Source: Euryodendron excelsum (Eukaryota; Streptophyta; Magnoliopsida; Ericales; Pentaphylacaceae). Taken from it: a DNA stretch of 64,000 bases. The position numbers and the translations under genes were made by a program. The notes under the pieces are model-generated. The model saw only the letters and a list, made by a program, of their open reading frames with translations, was not told the origin of the DNA and made no database searches. The stretch spans positions 21,233,501-21,297,500 of the forward strand of contig CM065388.1 in assembly GCA_033060915.1 (NCBI GenBank), read 5' to 3'. Below are positions 47,401 to 58,483 of this stretch, one piece after another (positions within the stretch are counted from its first letter, which is position 1; each line of letters starts with the position of its first letter).

Positions 47401-47879
47401 ACAAATGGACTGGGAAATTTCTTGTTTCAAGCATGCAAAGAGAGGGGGGGGGGGAAGAAGATGGGGGATTAAAATAAAAGAAAACCCAAGTGGGTTCGGA
47501 GAGAGAAGAGAGAGGGAAGATACGTAAATGTAAATAGGAAGCCTACCTTGTGTCTTCTTTATTTTGCTTAGCTTTGCGCGCTTTACCTTGCTTTGCTTCG
47601 GTCTTCGCTTCAGTCTTCGTCTTGATCTTCGAGTGTTTGCTTCGATCTTCAAGAGCTTCAGATTGCAGTACCTCAAATCTTCAATAGAGGCTTTGGAGGC
47701 TAGTGTATAAGTATATGAAAGTGTATGTGAGTGTATAGGAGGCTAGGGTTTTTGTATGGAGGTTAGGGTTTAGAGAAACCTAAAGAAGCTAGGGTTTAGA
47801 GAGGTTACGAGTTCTGTATATCAAAAAGTAGAGTTTATAGACTGAGTTTGCGGACCTCTTTCATGCTGGAGGAGGCTCT

Positions 47880-47888
47880 GTATTTATA
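47880..47888 (-). promoter_or_regulatory. TATA box of the 5 kb Tat LTR
   Basis: TATAAATAC on the minus strand, conserved in position with the solo LTR. It supports minus-strand transcription, in agreement with the primer-binding site, polypurine tract and gag. Confidence 0.65.
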
Positions 47889-47917
47889 GACAAGGGAATA
47901 ATTTGGCATCTGTTGCA

Positions 47918-47965
47918 GTGGCGCTAGGCCAAAAATGCTTCTAGCGCCACTAGGAGTGGCGCCAG
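47918..47965. promoter_or_regulatory. Palindrome pair upstream of the LTR TATA box
   Basis: TTGCAGTGGCGCTAGGCC is followed by a near-perfect dyad at 47941-47965 (arms of GCGCCACT and AGTGGCGC around AGG). This matches the cluster at 11937-12040 in the solo LTR. On the minus strand it lies 30-85 bases upstream of the TATA box. Confidence 0.55.
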
Positions 47966-49153
47966 CCAGTTAGAAAAGTTTTAAGGTCGGCAAGCAACGT
48001 ATCTTGAGAAGATTTGGGCGCTTGTACTAGTGACTACCATGCAATTTTTAGCCTAGCTTCACTAGAAGTGACTTCAGAAGGTCCGAGAACAATTTAAGGG
48101 ACCGGGAATGGCCCGCAAGGCCGAAAAGGGATAGGAACATTTAAAATAATGTTTCGGAAGTAGTAGACTTGAAAAAGGATGACCAGATTTGTCGGAAGGG
48201 TTGACCGAGCCATTAGGGGCAAAACGGTCAATTGGGTCGGGAAGCTGCCGGGATGGACTCAGAATGTCCCAGAAGAAGACTCGAGATTTGGAAATATTAT
48301 TTAGAATGTTCCCAAAGGCTACCGGTTTGTTACCCAGAGCCAGTGTGGTCAGAAAAGGCGATCAGCCCACTAGGGGCAAAATAGTCATTTTGCACCGGGT
48401 TTGCCGGAATTGATTCGGAATGATTTAGAAAGATAAAGGAAGGTCGAGAATATTATAAAAAGCATTCTCGGGAGGTTACCGGTTTGATACCCAGAGCCGG
48501 TGTGGTCCTTGGGGCGTTCGGATGCCTATGGACAAAATGGTCATCTTGACTGAAAAGTCTCGGAACTGGCCCGAAATAGACTAGAAGGTACCTAATCATG
48601 CCGGATTGCTTTTAAGACAATCCTGGAAGGGTGGACTTACCATTTTGAGGACTTAAGTGTGTTATGGAGAAACGTGCTAGAAAATGGCCCTATGGGCAGT
48701 TTGGTTATTTTTCACCAAAGTGGACTAGCAGGCACTGGTATTGACCTGGGTTTTAAGTGTTTCTGTCACTCTGAAGGCCGTCCCGTGATACAGAGGTTTG
48801 TTGGCAGTTCTCTATATTGACCTGTTTACGAGTACTTTCGCTATTATGGCGGTTCGCGATCATTCTTGAGACTGCTTGATCTCGGGAAGCTGCTAAAGGG
48901 ACTTAGCGCCTGAGAAGTCAACTTTCTTGAAAGGCGTGCCAAAACAGACATTTCTGCATTGGTAGGCTAGCAGGTGCCAAAGGTGGACCGTTCTACCATC
49001 TAGGAGACTTGGGGGTCTCGTCCCGGTCGACAGTTTTGAAGGGACTTACCGTTCCGAAGAAACTTTCTTCAGAAAACATGCTGGACAAGATAGACTTACC
49101 GTTTTGAGGAATCAACTTTCTCGAGAGAGGGATTGAAATTGGAATTGGAAATG

Positions 49154-49330
49154 GGACTTACCATCTTTGGAAAGACGTGCCTATTGGAATTAGAAAGGGG
49201 ACTTACCGTCTTTGGAAAGACGCGCTTGTTGGAATTGAAAAGGGGACTTACCGTCTTTAGAAAGACATGCCTATTGAAAATGAAAAGGGGACTTACCGTC
49301 TTCGGAAAGACGCGCCTAATTTGGAATTGG
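49154..49330. repeat. 45-base tandem repeat in the Tat LTR
   Basis: GGACTTACC recurs at 49154, 49199, 49244 and 49289, exactly 45 bases apart. The unit shares its TTACCGTCTTTGG...AAGACG core with the 81-base array at the same relative place in the solo LTR but lacks the GGAATAAAC/CTCGAGAG part. The ORF at 49133-49348 is an artefact of the period being divisible by three. Confidence 0.93.
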
Positions 49331-49517
49331 ACCGAACAATGCCCTTAAGGGCATTTTGGTCATTTTGTCTTTATTTGGGCCTGGCGGGCCCGCAAAGCGA
49401 TGGATAGACATGATTAGACTTGGAAAGTTGATTTTGACTCAAAATATATCTGCATTGACTTGAATACAAGTCTGGACGGACTGTAGACCTTCGAGCGGTC
49501 AAAAATGGGTGCTTACA

Positions 49518-49532
49518 GCTGCCCCTCTTTTT
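49518..49532 (-). promoter_or_regulatory. Polypurine tract of the PMD-carrying Tat element
   Basis: The minus strand reads AAAAAGAGGGGCAGC directly before the 3' LTR start TGTAAGCACCC. Its place and composition are those of the plus-strand DNA primer site of Ty3/Gypsy elements. It fixes the orientation of the element. Confidence 0.85.
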
Positions 49533-50865
49533 GTGTCTTTGTTTGTTGAAGACAGAAAACGATAGAGTAAGAGTCCCATGTTGACCGTGAGGCGGTCGGA
49601 GGGACGAACTTTGAAAATTTTTCAACAACGGGAGTTTGAAAATGGATATTGGGCCCAAAAGGCCTTCGAAAACGAGTTTTGGCGGAAAAAAGTGCAAAAC
49701 TGCCCAGAATTGGCAAATGGTGCCACTAGGAGTGGTGCCTTTTGGCAAGTTTGGCTTGCAGTGGCGCCAGGCCTAGGAACAAAATTAGAAAATTTTCTGG
49801 TTCGAATACCTACGGGATTTTGAAGAGTTCGTGAAAAATTGAGAGGCATTGTGAGGAAATCGACTTGAACCTTGAAAGGGCATTTCTTAAGGATCACGGG
49901 TGATTGCCGGAAGTAGACATCGTCGTCGAAAAAGTCGTCGGAAGAGAAGATTTCGTCGGAGAACTCCAAGAGGTGAGTTTTCAATTTTCTGTTGATTTCA
50001 ACGTGTAGAATTTCGTTTGAACCATATGAATAGTAAAAATTGATGTTTTGATAGGTTTTGAACATTATGGTGATGTTATTTTTGCATTTTGGTATTTGTT
50101 TGATTGAATTTGAGTATTTTATGTGATTATGTGAAGAGAGTTTTTTGCAAGAATCAGAGGTTTGTTTCTACAGGCTTGAGCATCGGGTTTTTTGGTTAGA
50201 TTTTTGTGCCATGTGCCTTAGAAAAATGTGTTTAACAACCGTGTAAAGTTTCATGATTTTTTTGAAAACTTGGTGAATTTTCGATTTTTTAAAAAATAGA
50301 AAAATACTTAAAAAATTAGGAAAATGGGAAAACTTAAGAAATTGATGAAATTTTTAAAGTTTAAAATTTTGAAAAATGTAGGAATATTTTTAAAAAATTT
50401 GAAATGATTTTAAGAAATTTTAGGACATTTTTGAACACCATTGATTTATTGAAAAAATAAAACATGTGTTTTGAAAATTTTGAAAAATTAAAAAGTGTGC
50501 GTGGGTGCTGATGTTATGTGATTGTAACATTATGAAGTGCACGGTTTGTATTTTGTGTTGATGTCATGGGTGTTGTAGGGAGCATTTTTAAACGAAACTC
50601 TGCCGAAGTTTTTGAAAATCAGGGAAAGAGTTGAAAAAGGTTTAGAAATAAAATCTTTTTGAAGAAAAAAGACAGAAAACCCTTGAAATTTGACTTGAAA
50701 TTGAAAAATCGAAAGGTGTAGGAAATTTGTTTTGACTTATCATTTGAAATCTTTTTATTATTATTTTTTTATTGTTTGTTTTTAGTGTTTATATACTTTA
50801 TTTTATTATTATTTATCCGCATGTACCGTATGTTAACACCTCTTACCTTGGCTTACCTTTTCAAG
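49533..50865 (+). promoter_or_regulatory. Leader and possible promoter of the antisense PMD ORF
   Basis: This internal stretch next to the polypurine tract reads like a leader on the plus strand. A GGTGCCACTAGGAGTGGTGC dyad (49720-49739) and TTGCAGTGGCGCCAGGCC (about 49757) repeat the palindromes found beside the LTR TATA box. Further on a GTCGTCG-rich leader ends in AAGAG/GTGAGTTTTC (about 49972), a plausible splice donor, followed by an AT-rich presumed intron up to the ATG at 50866. No TATA box is assigned. Confidence 0.4.
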
Positions 50866-52688
50866 ATGACAGACGCGGGCGATGATGGTTCTGAGAGGAG
50901 ACGTCGCTCAAGGAAGGTGGCTCGGACAGATTCCACCGATGGTTTCAGTCGATCCAGAGGTTGTCGACGATCTACGGGGCAAGCACCGTCTAGCCAGAGT
51001 AGTCGGGGGAGTAGGCCACCTGTCGGCCCCTTTTCCTCAGGTTGAGCAGGCCTTTGCAGAGGAGATCAGTGGAGAGGAGGAGATACCGGGTCTTGGGGAT
51101 CAGGTGACCGGTTATGGGAGAGCCTCCTCTAAATGTAGGTAGATGGATGCTGATTTGGGTGATTTGGAGGTACCAGACATCCCACCGCTTGGGGATCTTT
51201 CTTATCATCCCAGCGTATACTCCAGACAACATTTGCCCCCTCCTCGAGTACACACAGCTTTTAGAGGGGCTGTTCATCAGGTCTTCGTGACCATGCAGTG
51301 GGCTGCTCCATCATATCATGTCTTCTTGGCTGAGATCGAATTTGGAGCCTTCATGGGATTACAGGCTAACCGCTTGAACCGACATTTGATACTGGCACTT
51401 GTTGAGAGGTGGTTTGAGGAGACCAGGACCTTCCATTTTGTCGGCTTCGAGTTAGGACCCACTCCCTTGGATTGGGCGATCATCACAAGGCTTTCCTTCA
51501 TTGGCCGGCAGATCACCTTACAGTCAGTCAGTAGAGATGAGGCATGCATTCTGCTGGACTTGCCTCCTCTTGAGCGTTCTGCCTTCCCAGTCTCTTGGCT
51601 TAGTCAGAATGACTGTACCTTTGCTACTGAGCCATCGCCTGCCGGGCGGGACATTATGAGACGGCGACTTGTTTTGTACATCATCTTTAGCTGCTTCTGC
51701 AACAACAACAAGTCGCTTGTGCCTTTTCGTTTGGTGAGCATAATAGCTGATCTTGGGGCTTTATCGGAGTTGAATTGGGGGTCCTTTTCCTTTGGCTGCT
51801 TCCTTCGATCGATGCGGGTCCGGACTTCTTCCCGTTGGGGCAGCATGACTAGTTTCTGGCCCTTTCTTATCTAGTGGAGCCATGAGTACCTGCCTGTTCA
51901 TCACCCTTCAGTTGTCGAGGACGACCTTTATCCACGTGCTTTGAGGTGGGCTCGTGACCGAGTGGCCCAACGATCGGAGATTACTGACTTTGTGATGTTA
52001 TGGGCGAACCTGGAGTAGATTGAGGCAAGAGATGTGACTTGGCGGCCCTTCATTGGATCAGTTCATTATGAGATAGTGCGATACTTAGTTTCGTTATCCC
52101 TGTCGAGGGTTGTTTTTCTCAATGATGATACTTGGGAGTCTTATCTCGGAGAGCGACACTGGCAACAGTTTCATGAGGAGTTCTGATCAGCAGGAGCTCC
52201 GCTAGAGTATATGTTTGGGGCCTTGATGGCGGGAGTGCCTATCCCCTATCAACAGCGGCAGCCGAATGCCGAGTTCTTGCTTCCTCTGGACACAGATTAT
52301 GCCGCACCCTTTCGGGCTCATTTTGTTGGTGCCTTCACCTAGTTTGAGGTAGTAGTCGGCGGATACGCTGTGGGCCAAGAGGTGTTTGACTTGTGGCGCC
52401 GAGCCGGAGGATATGTGCCCCAGGCTGAGTTTACTGCTGTGAGGGATCAGAGGGATCGATACCAGACGGAGCGAGATCAGTATCAGGTAGAGGTGGCTTC
52501 CTTGACAGCTCGGATAGCTTAGATGGGAGGTGGCGGGTATGTCGTCTTTTCTCTCCTTCTTTTTGCTCTATTATTGCTTAGTTCTTATTTCATGTGGCTG
52601 ATTTCATGGTGCTTCGAGTAGTTATCCGCCTCCTCCGATGTCGGGTTTCGGGGATTTCGATCCAGATGATATTGACTTTGACCTTTAA
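50866..52688 (+). pseudogene. Plant mobile domain (aminotransferase-like) protein encoded antisense in a Tat element
   Basis: The ATG at 50866 (MTDAGDDGSERRRRSRK) opens a basic, Ser-rich N-terminus; a frame change is needed near 51040. From 51143 one frame runs without indels to 52536. It shows the PMD core: LNRHLILALVERWFEETRTF, then ELGPTPLDWAIITRLSFIG (about 51370-51520), later WSHEYLPVHHP, LRWARDRVA, DVTWRPFIGS and ESYLGERHW. An 85-base GT-AG intron (52537-52621) joins GGGG to YPPPPMSGFGDFDPDDIDFD and a TAA at 52686. In-frame stops at 51140, 51872, 52016, 52340, 52520 (TAG) and 52184 (TGA) are each one C-to-T step from Gln or Arg. PMD proteins include MAIN/MAIL1, linked to silencing and genome stability, and many transposon-borne copies. 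The role here is unknown; this copy is dead. Confidence 0.8.
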
Positions 52689-54562
52689 TAGATGCCCCTT
52701 GTGAAGACTTTGATTTTCCTTTGCCCCTATTCTTGGGATGTACTTATGTTAGACAGTTTTATTTTGTAAGTTTTGTACAAAGATGGATATTTATGGCATT
52801 TAGATGCATGGATAGGCAGAGACATTTATGATTGATTTTTTTTCCTTTTTTTTTTTTTCAGTTAAGTATATGATCAGATGCATGTGATGGATGATGATGT
52901 TATGTATCTATTACATGAGTTGATGTTGGTGACTTTTGTTTTTACATGGAGTTATGTCATTTGCGAAGCTCACACGATTTTTTTTTTTTTTTTGTGCACA
53001 TATTAGAAATATATTAATTAATAGAATGACAAAGGGTGCTGTCGAACTCGATATCTTTGGAATGGTAACTCCTTCCTTTTCGGGGGTCTAACCTCTCCTC
53101 TGGCTCAACCTTACCTTAATTGGATGATAGCACTTTGCACCTTTCTCAACCTTTTGATTGCCTTCGACTCTCTGTCTCGAGGTTAGTGTATATGATTGTT
53201 GGGCTAAAACTCTCGACTCTCGAGGTTTTAGCAATAGCTTACCTGACCTTCAGCAGAGCGATAAGCGGCCAGTCCTTTCAATCCGAGGAGACTTTGTTTG
53301 GGACCATAATGTAGGCTAGGTTATGAGGTTTCAGAAACAACGGGATATATAAGCTCAAATTTGATGTCTTCTTCAGTAGGGTTTAGATCCATGCCGTCCT
53401 TGACTATGTTTTCAATAGGGTTAGCGTCCTTCTTTAGCTTCGGTAGTGTGTCTAGCTCATTTAGATTAAGCAATCTATTTTCAATCAGAGTGGGTTTTAG
53501 TAGGGTTATAATGTAGGCCATGGTTTTGGGGTTTTGCAAGAAAGGGCAAAGGCTCGAACCTATTGTTTCTACTGGGTTTCTTTGTAACCTAGAATCACCT
53601 TTAAATTTCTTTCTCGCTTTTACTATACACTTCTTAGGGTGAAAATGACTCTTTTCTTTCACCATTTCTTTATGTTTTTTTGAGATAAACATGACTCTCT
53701 TCTCTTTCGATCTTCTTATAATGCTTTTGAAGATGACTCAATCATGGTTTTCTTTAGGCCTTACCTTATAATTTTTTTTTTTTTTTTGGCCTTTTGCCCC
53801 TTGGCAACTCTTTTCTTTCGCTTAGTCCTTTTATCCTTTTCCTTTCTATGGAACGAGTAATTCTACCATCCCTTTTTCCTTTAGACCTTTTCCTTAGCAA
53901 TCTAACCCAATGTGGGCAGTGATCCTTAGGTTGGGGTTTTCTCGAAAAGGATAAATGGCTTAATAAGTTTGGCAATGGGTTGCTTCTGACTGTATGAGAA
54001 ATGAAATGAGGGTCTCTCTTCACTTTAAACTAGATTGCATGATCTATAGAGCCTTCAATACTATCCTAACATGATAGAGGTGAATACCATTCCTAGAGTT
54101 CTCAACTATTGTCTGCCTAGTATGGGGAGGACAGTCTTGGATCGGGGTTGACAAAGAAAATTTTCGTTTGTTGCAAGGCACTAGAGGTTAAACAAAGGGA
54201 ATATAAACACTTGTTCTTTGACATAGGGAAATGAAAGGTGGCTCCCCTTCATCTTGATAGTCTAGTCACACATCGCTTAGCTTCGGTGTCTTGTAAGTGT
54301 TGTCCTTAGTTAGTATTCTCACTCATCCAAGAACTCTCTTTTTTTTGGAAAGCTGATCGTTAAGGGAGTGGTCAACTCATGCTATCATCCCTTCAAGTCA
54401 GACCGACCCCGAAGATAAACCATGTCCCTTGCGTAAAAAGTAGCTACCATTCCCAAGAGAAGATAAGACAGTAGCAATGGAATAAAAGACTATCATTTGA
54501 TTATTATTATCATTTTTTATGGAAAGCATAGAGTTCTCAAGCAAAAAAATGAAATGTAAACA
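52689..54562. other. Internal region between the PMD ORF and gag
   Basis: In an autonomous Tat element the minus strand here would carry pol. Two minus-strand ORFs of 123 and 85 codons (53692-53321, Lys-rich; 54023-53766, Arg/Lys-rich) show no protease, RT, RNase H or integrase motif. Poly-T runs occur at about 52835-52860, 52980-52994 and 53770-53788. I see no recognisable gene. Confidence 0.6.
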
Positions 54563-55980
54563 TCAATTCAAAGACAGGAAATAAAAAGGATAGAAAGAAA
54601 GCGGGTGAGAACACCCTTCTCTTGTACACTTTTGATGGGGATTCCCGCGTTCTTCAATAGGGCTTTGGGACGATGCCCATATCAATATTCCATCCACAGT
54701 TGAGATTTTCAGCCAAGGCAGGACAGGTTGATGTTTCTCCTGGAGTTCCAAGTGAGTTGGCGGTGATGATGTAATTGTCAGCTCTCTTGACATCTTGCCT
54801 TCATTTGTTTGCTCCGTAGTTTCTCTAACAAACCAGTTGGGCAACTCGTCTTTTTCCAGCTTGATAGGTCGAGCTCGAGATTTTTAGCTCTAGCGTCCAG
54901 CCGTGACTTGTGTTCCTCAGGTGTACACAATGAGGGATTCTTATCACTTAGTTTGGACAGCTCCTAGTCAATTTTCTTCACAGATTCATATGTGAGTTCG
55001 TCATCGGGGATCGGCTTTTTATCGGGGTTAGACCGTAACCAGGCATGATACTAGTCCATATCTTCGCATTCTATTTCCTCCCCACCCTTGTAATATATCT
55101 CTTGGCATGCAGCAAAACAAACCTTGTTGTTCCCAAATTTTGTAATGACATTGACAGTGGGATCCAATGGAGGGCTTGCAGTGACATTCGAGGAAGGATT
55201 CGCTGGTCGTAAGCCAATGATCTCGTTGTCTATCAGGCCTTGAATCTTATGTTTGAGGGTCAAACAATCCTCCGTGTCATGTCCTTGACCGCTAGAATGG
55301 TACTTATAGGTTGCTGTAGATTTAAAGTAATGAGGCAGAGGATTGGGTCGGGGTCGAGCAGGTATAGGCTTCAGATATTCAGCCGCTAAGAGACCAAAAT
55401 AGGTCGTGGTCTATGAACACTCGAGTTTAGTAAATGTCCGCTTTTTTTCACTTGTTCGCATAGGCCGAGGAGGTGTTACAGATGTTTTTGATGATTGGGA
55501 ATCGAGCTTTAGTGAGGTCACAACCGGGTTGATGGTTCGGGAATTGAAAGGGCTTCGGGTTTTATGTTTCAAAATGGGATAAGTTTTGGTGACAGGGCCA
55601 AATGGGTTGGGCTGGTATCCGTAGGAGAGATTATATAATCCATGGGTTTGGTTGGAGGTTGGTTTGGAAGGCATCCGAGCAAGGCCCTCGGCTTAGGGAG
55701 GTTGTTGGTAAGCAATGGTTGAGGCATAGTCTTGGTCTTTCTTCTTCATCCTTTTTCGTCCATCATGGGTTTGGGCTTGCGAGGACTCTACTTGCTCATG
55801 GGTTGCATGGGATAAAAGTGAAGAGAGTATGCCTTCCATTTTGGTCATCTTATGTCTGACTCCTCTCACCTCCGCTAGTAGTAGAGTTAAAGTATCAAGA
55901 GTGAGTAATTCCATGGGCGTTTCTGCACTTTTGGCTTGTAACAACGGGGGGACGAGGAGAGGTACCTAAAACCAACAAAG
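54563..55980 (-). pseudogene. Gag remnant of the PMD-carrying Tat element
   Basis: The minus-strand frame starts near 55945 with a helical Leu-rich stretch (LLTLDTLTLLLAEVRGV) and continues into a Pro/Thr/Ser linker, RTFTKLECS, the Pro-rich LKPIPARPRPNPLPHYF, and a zinc-knuckle-like YKYHSSGQGHDTEDC followed by LTLKHKIQGLIDNEIIGL (about 55310-55210). This order is typical of Tat-lineage gag, where the knuckle normally begins with Cys; here that position reads Lys. The central gag domain seems missing. A tail of about 160 codons, unrecognised, runs to a stop at 54563. Stops such as KKID-stop-ELSK fit CAG-to-TAG. Confidence 0.75.
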
Positions 55981-57397
55981 AAAAAGAATCAGTGTTTTAT
56001 CTTGACAAGTCTTTATGCAATGCATGCTCTAGGGTGCCCATCTTTAGGAGGGAAACTAAACACGGTGAATTGGCTCACTTTTGGAGATAAGGGATTTGCC
56101 CCTATATGCAGATACCTTACCATCAGATGAGGCACTTCATCCATTCACATATTCATCCATTCATTCGAGAAACATAAAGAAATACATTTAACTGTGGGGT
56201 TTGAAATGCAAAAGAATTGAAATACATTTTAATAGGGGGAGGGGGAACATTTTCCTTTGGGGGTTCCTCCTATCTAGTTTTACAAAGAAAAACCTAAACT
56301 ACTCTTGAGTCTTCGGATTCGCCTTCGTTGGACTTGATATCGAGGGGGTCGCTGAGAGACCTTATTGATCGATTGCCCCTTATCTTTTTGGCAATCCTAT
56401 CTCCGTGAGCATAGAGGGATTGGGGCCCCTCTTATGAAATGACTTAAAATGCATGCAATGATTCCTTAAGGTTAACGTGGGAACCCTTAGGGTTTGGGTA
56501 AGTCTAATGCAAGGGAGAGTGACCTTGGTGTCACTCTCAATGGGTTGATCATATACATGAGAATGTAGTGACTTGAGTTACTTGGACCTCTTGTCTTGAC
56601 ATGGAATACGGGATGCATGAAAATGGATGCATAGAGTGTAAGGAAAGAGAATACAGTTAAAGTACATATGCATGTATGAGCAGTTAGACATGCATTATAA
56701 CAGTACGAATACAGTCATAATGACAACATGCATAGATAGGTATAAATGAAAAATAAGAGCAATCGCCCTTTCCTCTATGATTTTGAAAAACGATGCGCGT
56801 GTCTTAAATCCAGCAGAGGTTCGGCTATGCATGGTGTCTATATGAGCATGAGGTTGAGGGTTGACTAATACGTCCTAAAAAGGCTTGGTCCTCGGATCTT
56901 CAAACCTAGGCCCACTCCCCGAGGTGGTGCCATGATCGGTTGGTGATCCGACCAAGGGAACCATCAAGAGGTCGTAGGCGAAGAAACTAACACAGCATCT
57001 TGCCCACAACCAATACACTGTTCCCCATTTCTAACTAGAAGGGTCATATCAGGGTAAAAATGTAAGTATGCAGAATACAAGTGCACGTGCAGTGTACGTG
57101 TGATTTTTAAAAGCGGAGGAAAAGCCCAACAATTCCTATTCATCCTGTTCATCACATTCATGCATGGCAGTTAATAAACTTTAAACAGAAGACGCACTTA
57201 CCAAACAAAGATGCAAGAGTTAGTATGTGGATAACAAACTTAATACAAGATAATATGATTAAATGCATGTTTTTTTTTTAAAACAATTCTGAAATTTTGG
57301 TTTTGAAACTTTAAAGTGAATAGGATTGAACAAGTTAGTTGAAGACTCTACATGGGTGAAGGGTAAAGAGACATGACTATAGCCTAACCCTCTAAGT
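55981..57397 (-). other. 5' leader between primer-binding site and gag
   Basis: No credible frame is seen. A long untranslated leader is usual in large Tat elements and may hold packaging signals. GCATG words are frequent (56440-56760). The short ORF at 56964-57161 is chance. Confidence 0.5.
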
Positions 57398-57416
57398 GTC
57401 CTCAGCGGTGTCGCCA
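57398..57416 (-). promoter_or_regulatory. Primer-binding site of the PMD-carrying Tat element
   Basis: The minus strand reads TGGCGACACCGCTGAGGAC two bases after the LTR end (GCGACA). It closely matches the TGGCGACTCCRCTGGGGA type used by Ogre/Tat elements, thought to pair with an arginine tRNA. Confidence 0.85.
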
Positions 57417-57418
57417 GC

Positions 57419-58483
57419 TGTCGCACCCAGATTTTTCACACTCAAGAAATACACACACAAGCGGGAAAAATACTGTACTCTCTCGTTAGAACTCACCCTC
57501 CTAGAAGAATGAGTGCAACTAGGTTTGAATTGAAAATAGATTTGAATAAAGGGCCTTTGGAAAAAGTTTGGAGTCGTCACCTAACTTGATTAAGGTGAGT
57601 TAGGTCACCTAAAAACTAAGCATAATCTGAAGACTACACTTAGGATTTTTAAAAAACGATTTTGGAAAACATCCTCCAGAGAGGGTTTTTAAGAAAATAG
57701 GTTGTTTGGCAACCTTTGGAAAACATTTAAGCTCTTTTTTGAAAATAAACTCTATTTTGGTCTTTCAAAACAGTGATCCTAGGTTCGAAGGTTCGTTACG
57801 TGTAGGGAAGACGCACTAAGCCATCACTCTACCCCGCCCTTGCTTTACCTACACGTCTATTTAACCTAGATTCACTTATGAGAGTCTTTAACTAACAAAT
57901 GTCCAATCCTATCCACTTTAGAAAATAATTTTAAAAAGACATGATGCATGATATGTAAGTGCAAGAAAAAGAGAGTTGAAAAATAGATTTGGAAAGAAAT
58001 TGATTTGATTTAAAAAGAAATTTGAATAGATTGGAAATTGGAAAATTTTAGAAATTGAAAATAAAGATTTGGAAATAGAAATTTGAAATTGGAAGTTTGA
58101 AATAGATCATGGAATTAGTAACTTGAAGAAGATTGTAGAATTGGAGATTTGAAAGAAGTTGTGGAAATAGAAGTTTGATAAAGGTTGTGACATTGGAGAA
58201 TTGAAAAAGGTTATGGAATTGGGAATTTGAAAAAGGATGTGTCCGCACCCACGAGGGTTGCCTACGTATTCTTTTTGCGGAATTAGGTCAGTCGTAGTTC
58301 GGACAAGAGTCCGATAGAAAATAGAAGATTTGATATGGAAGAAGAAGTTGAATTGGAATTTGGGTTTGATTTAAATTTAGAATAGAGGATTGGAAATTAG
58401 AATGAAGGATTAGGAAAGATAGAAGTTTAGGAAACCTAGACTTAGGAAAGACAAGATTTAGAAAGGATTTGAGATTAAGGAAG
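57419..58483 (-). repeat. 5' LTR of the PMD-carrying Tat element, truncated
   Basis: It is collinear with the first 1.06 kb (plus-strand order) of the LTR at 44552. Homology stops at GAGATTAAGGAAG (58483), where the full LTR continues with ACTTAACTCG. The rest of this LTR is absent from the window. Confidence 0.9.

Larger units (their letters stand above)
44552..49517 (-). repeat. 3' LTR of the PMD-carrying Tat element, about 5 kb
   Basis: 4966 bases, from TATCGCGCTTAG (decayed TGTCGCACCCAG) to GGGTGCTTACA on the plus strand. It is collinear with the solo LTR at 8627-13620 for most of its length. The minus-strand TATA box at 47888-47880 implies a U3 of about 1.6 kb and an R-U5 of about 3.3 kb. 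The block 45100-47000 is strongly purine-rich on the plus strand with endless GGAAAGTTTTG-type words. Confidence 0.93.
44552..58483 (-). mobile_element. Non-autonomous Tat-lineage Gypsy element with antisense PMD ORF
   Basis: On the minus strand the order is: 5' LTR (57419-58483, truncated outside), primer-binding site (57398-57416), gag remnant, no protease, RT, RNase H or integrase that I can find, then a frame on the opposite strand, the polypurine tract (49518-49532) and a full 3' LTR (44552-49517). The two LTR copies look roughly 90% alike by eye over their shared part, so the insertion is old. The left flank GTGGG (44547-44551) cannot be matched because the right end is cut by a Copia LTR fragment. 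Movement would have needed enzymes from another Tat element. Confidence 0.85.
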
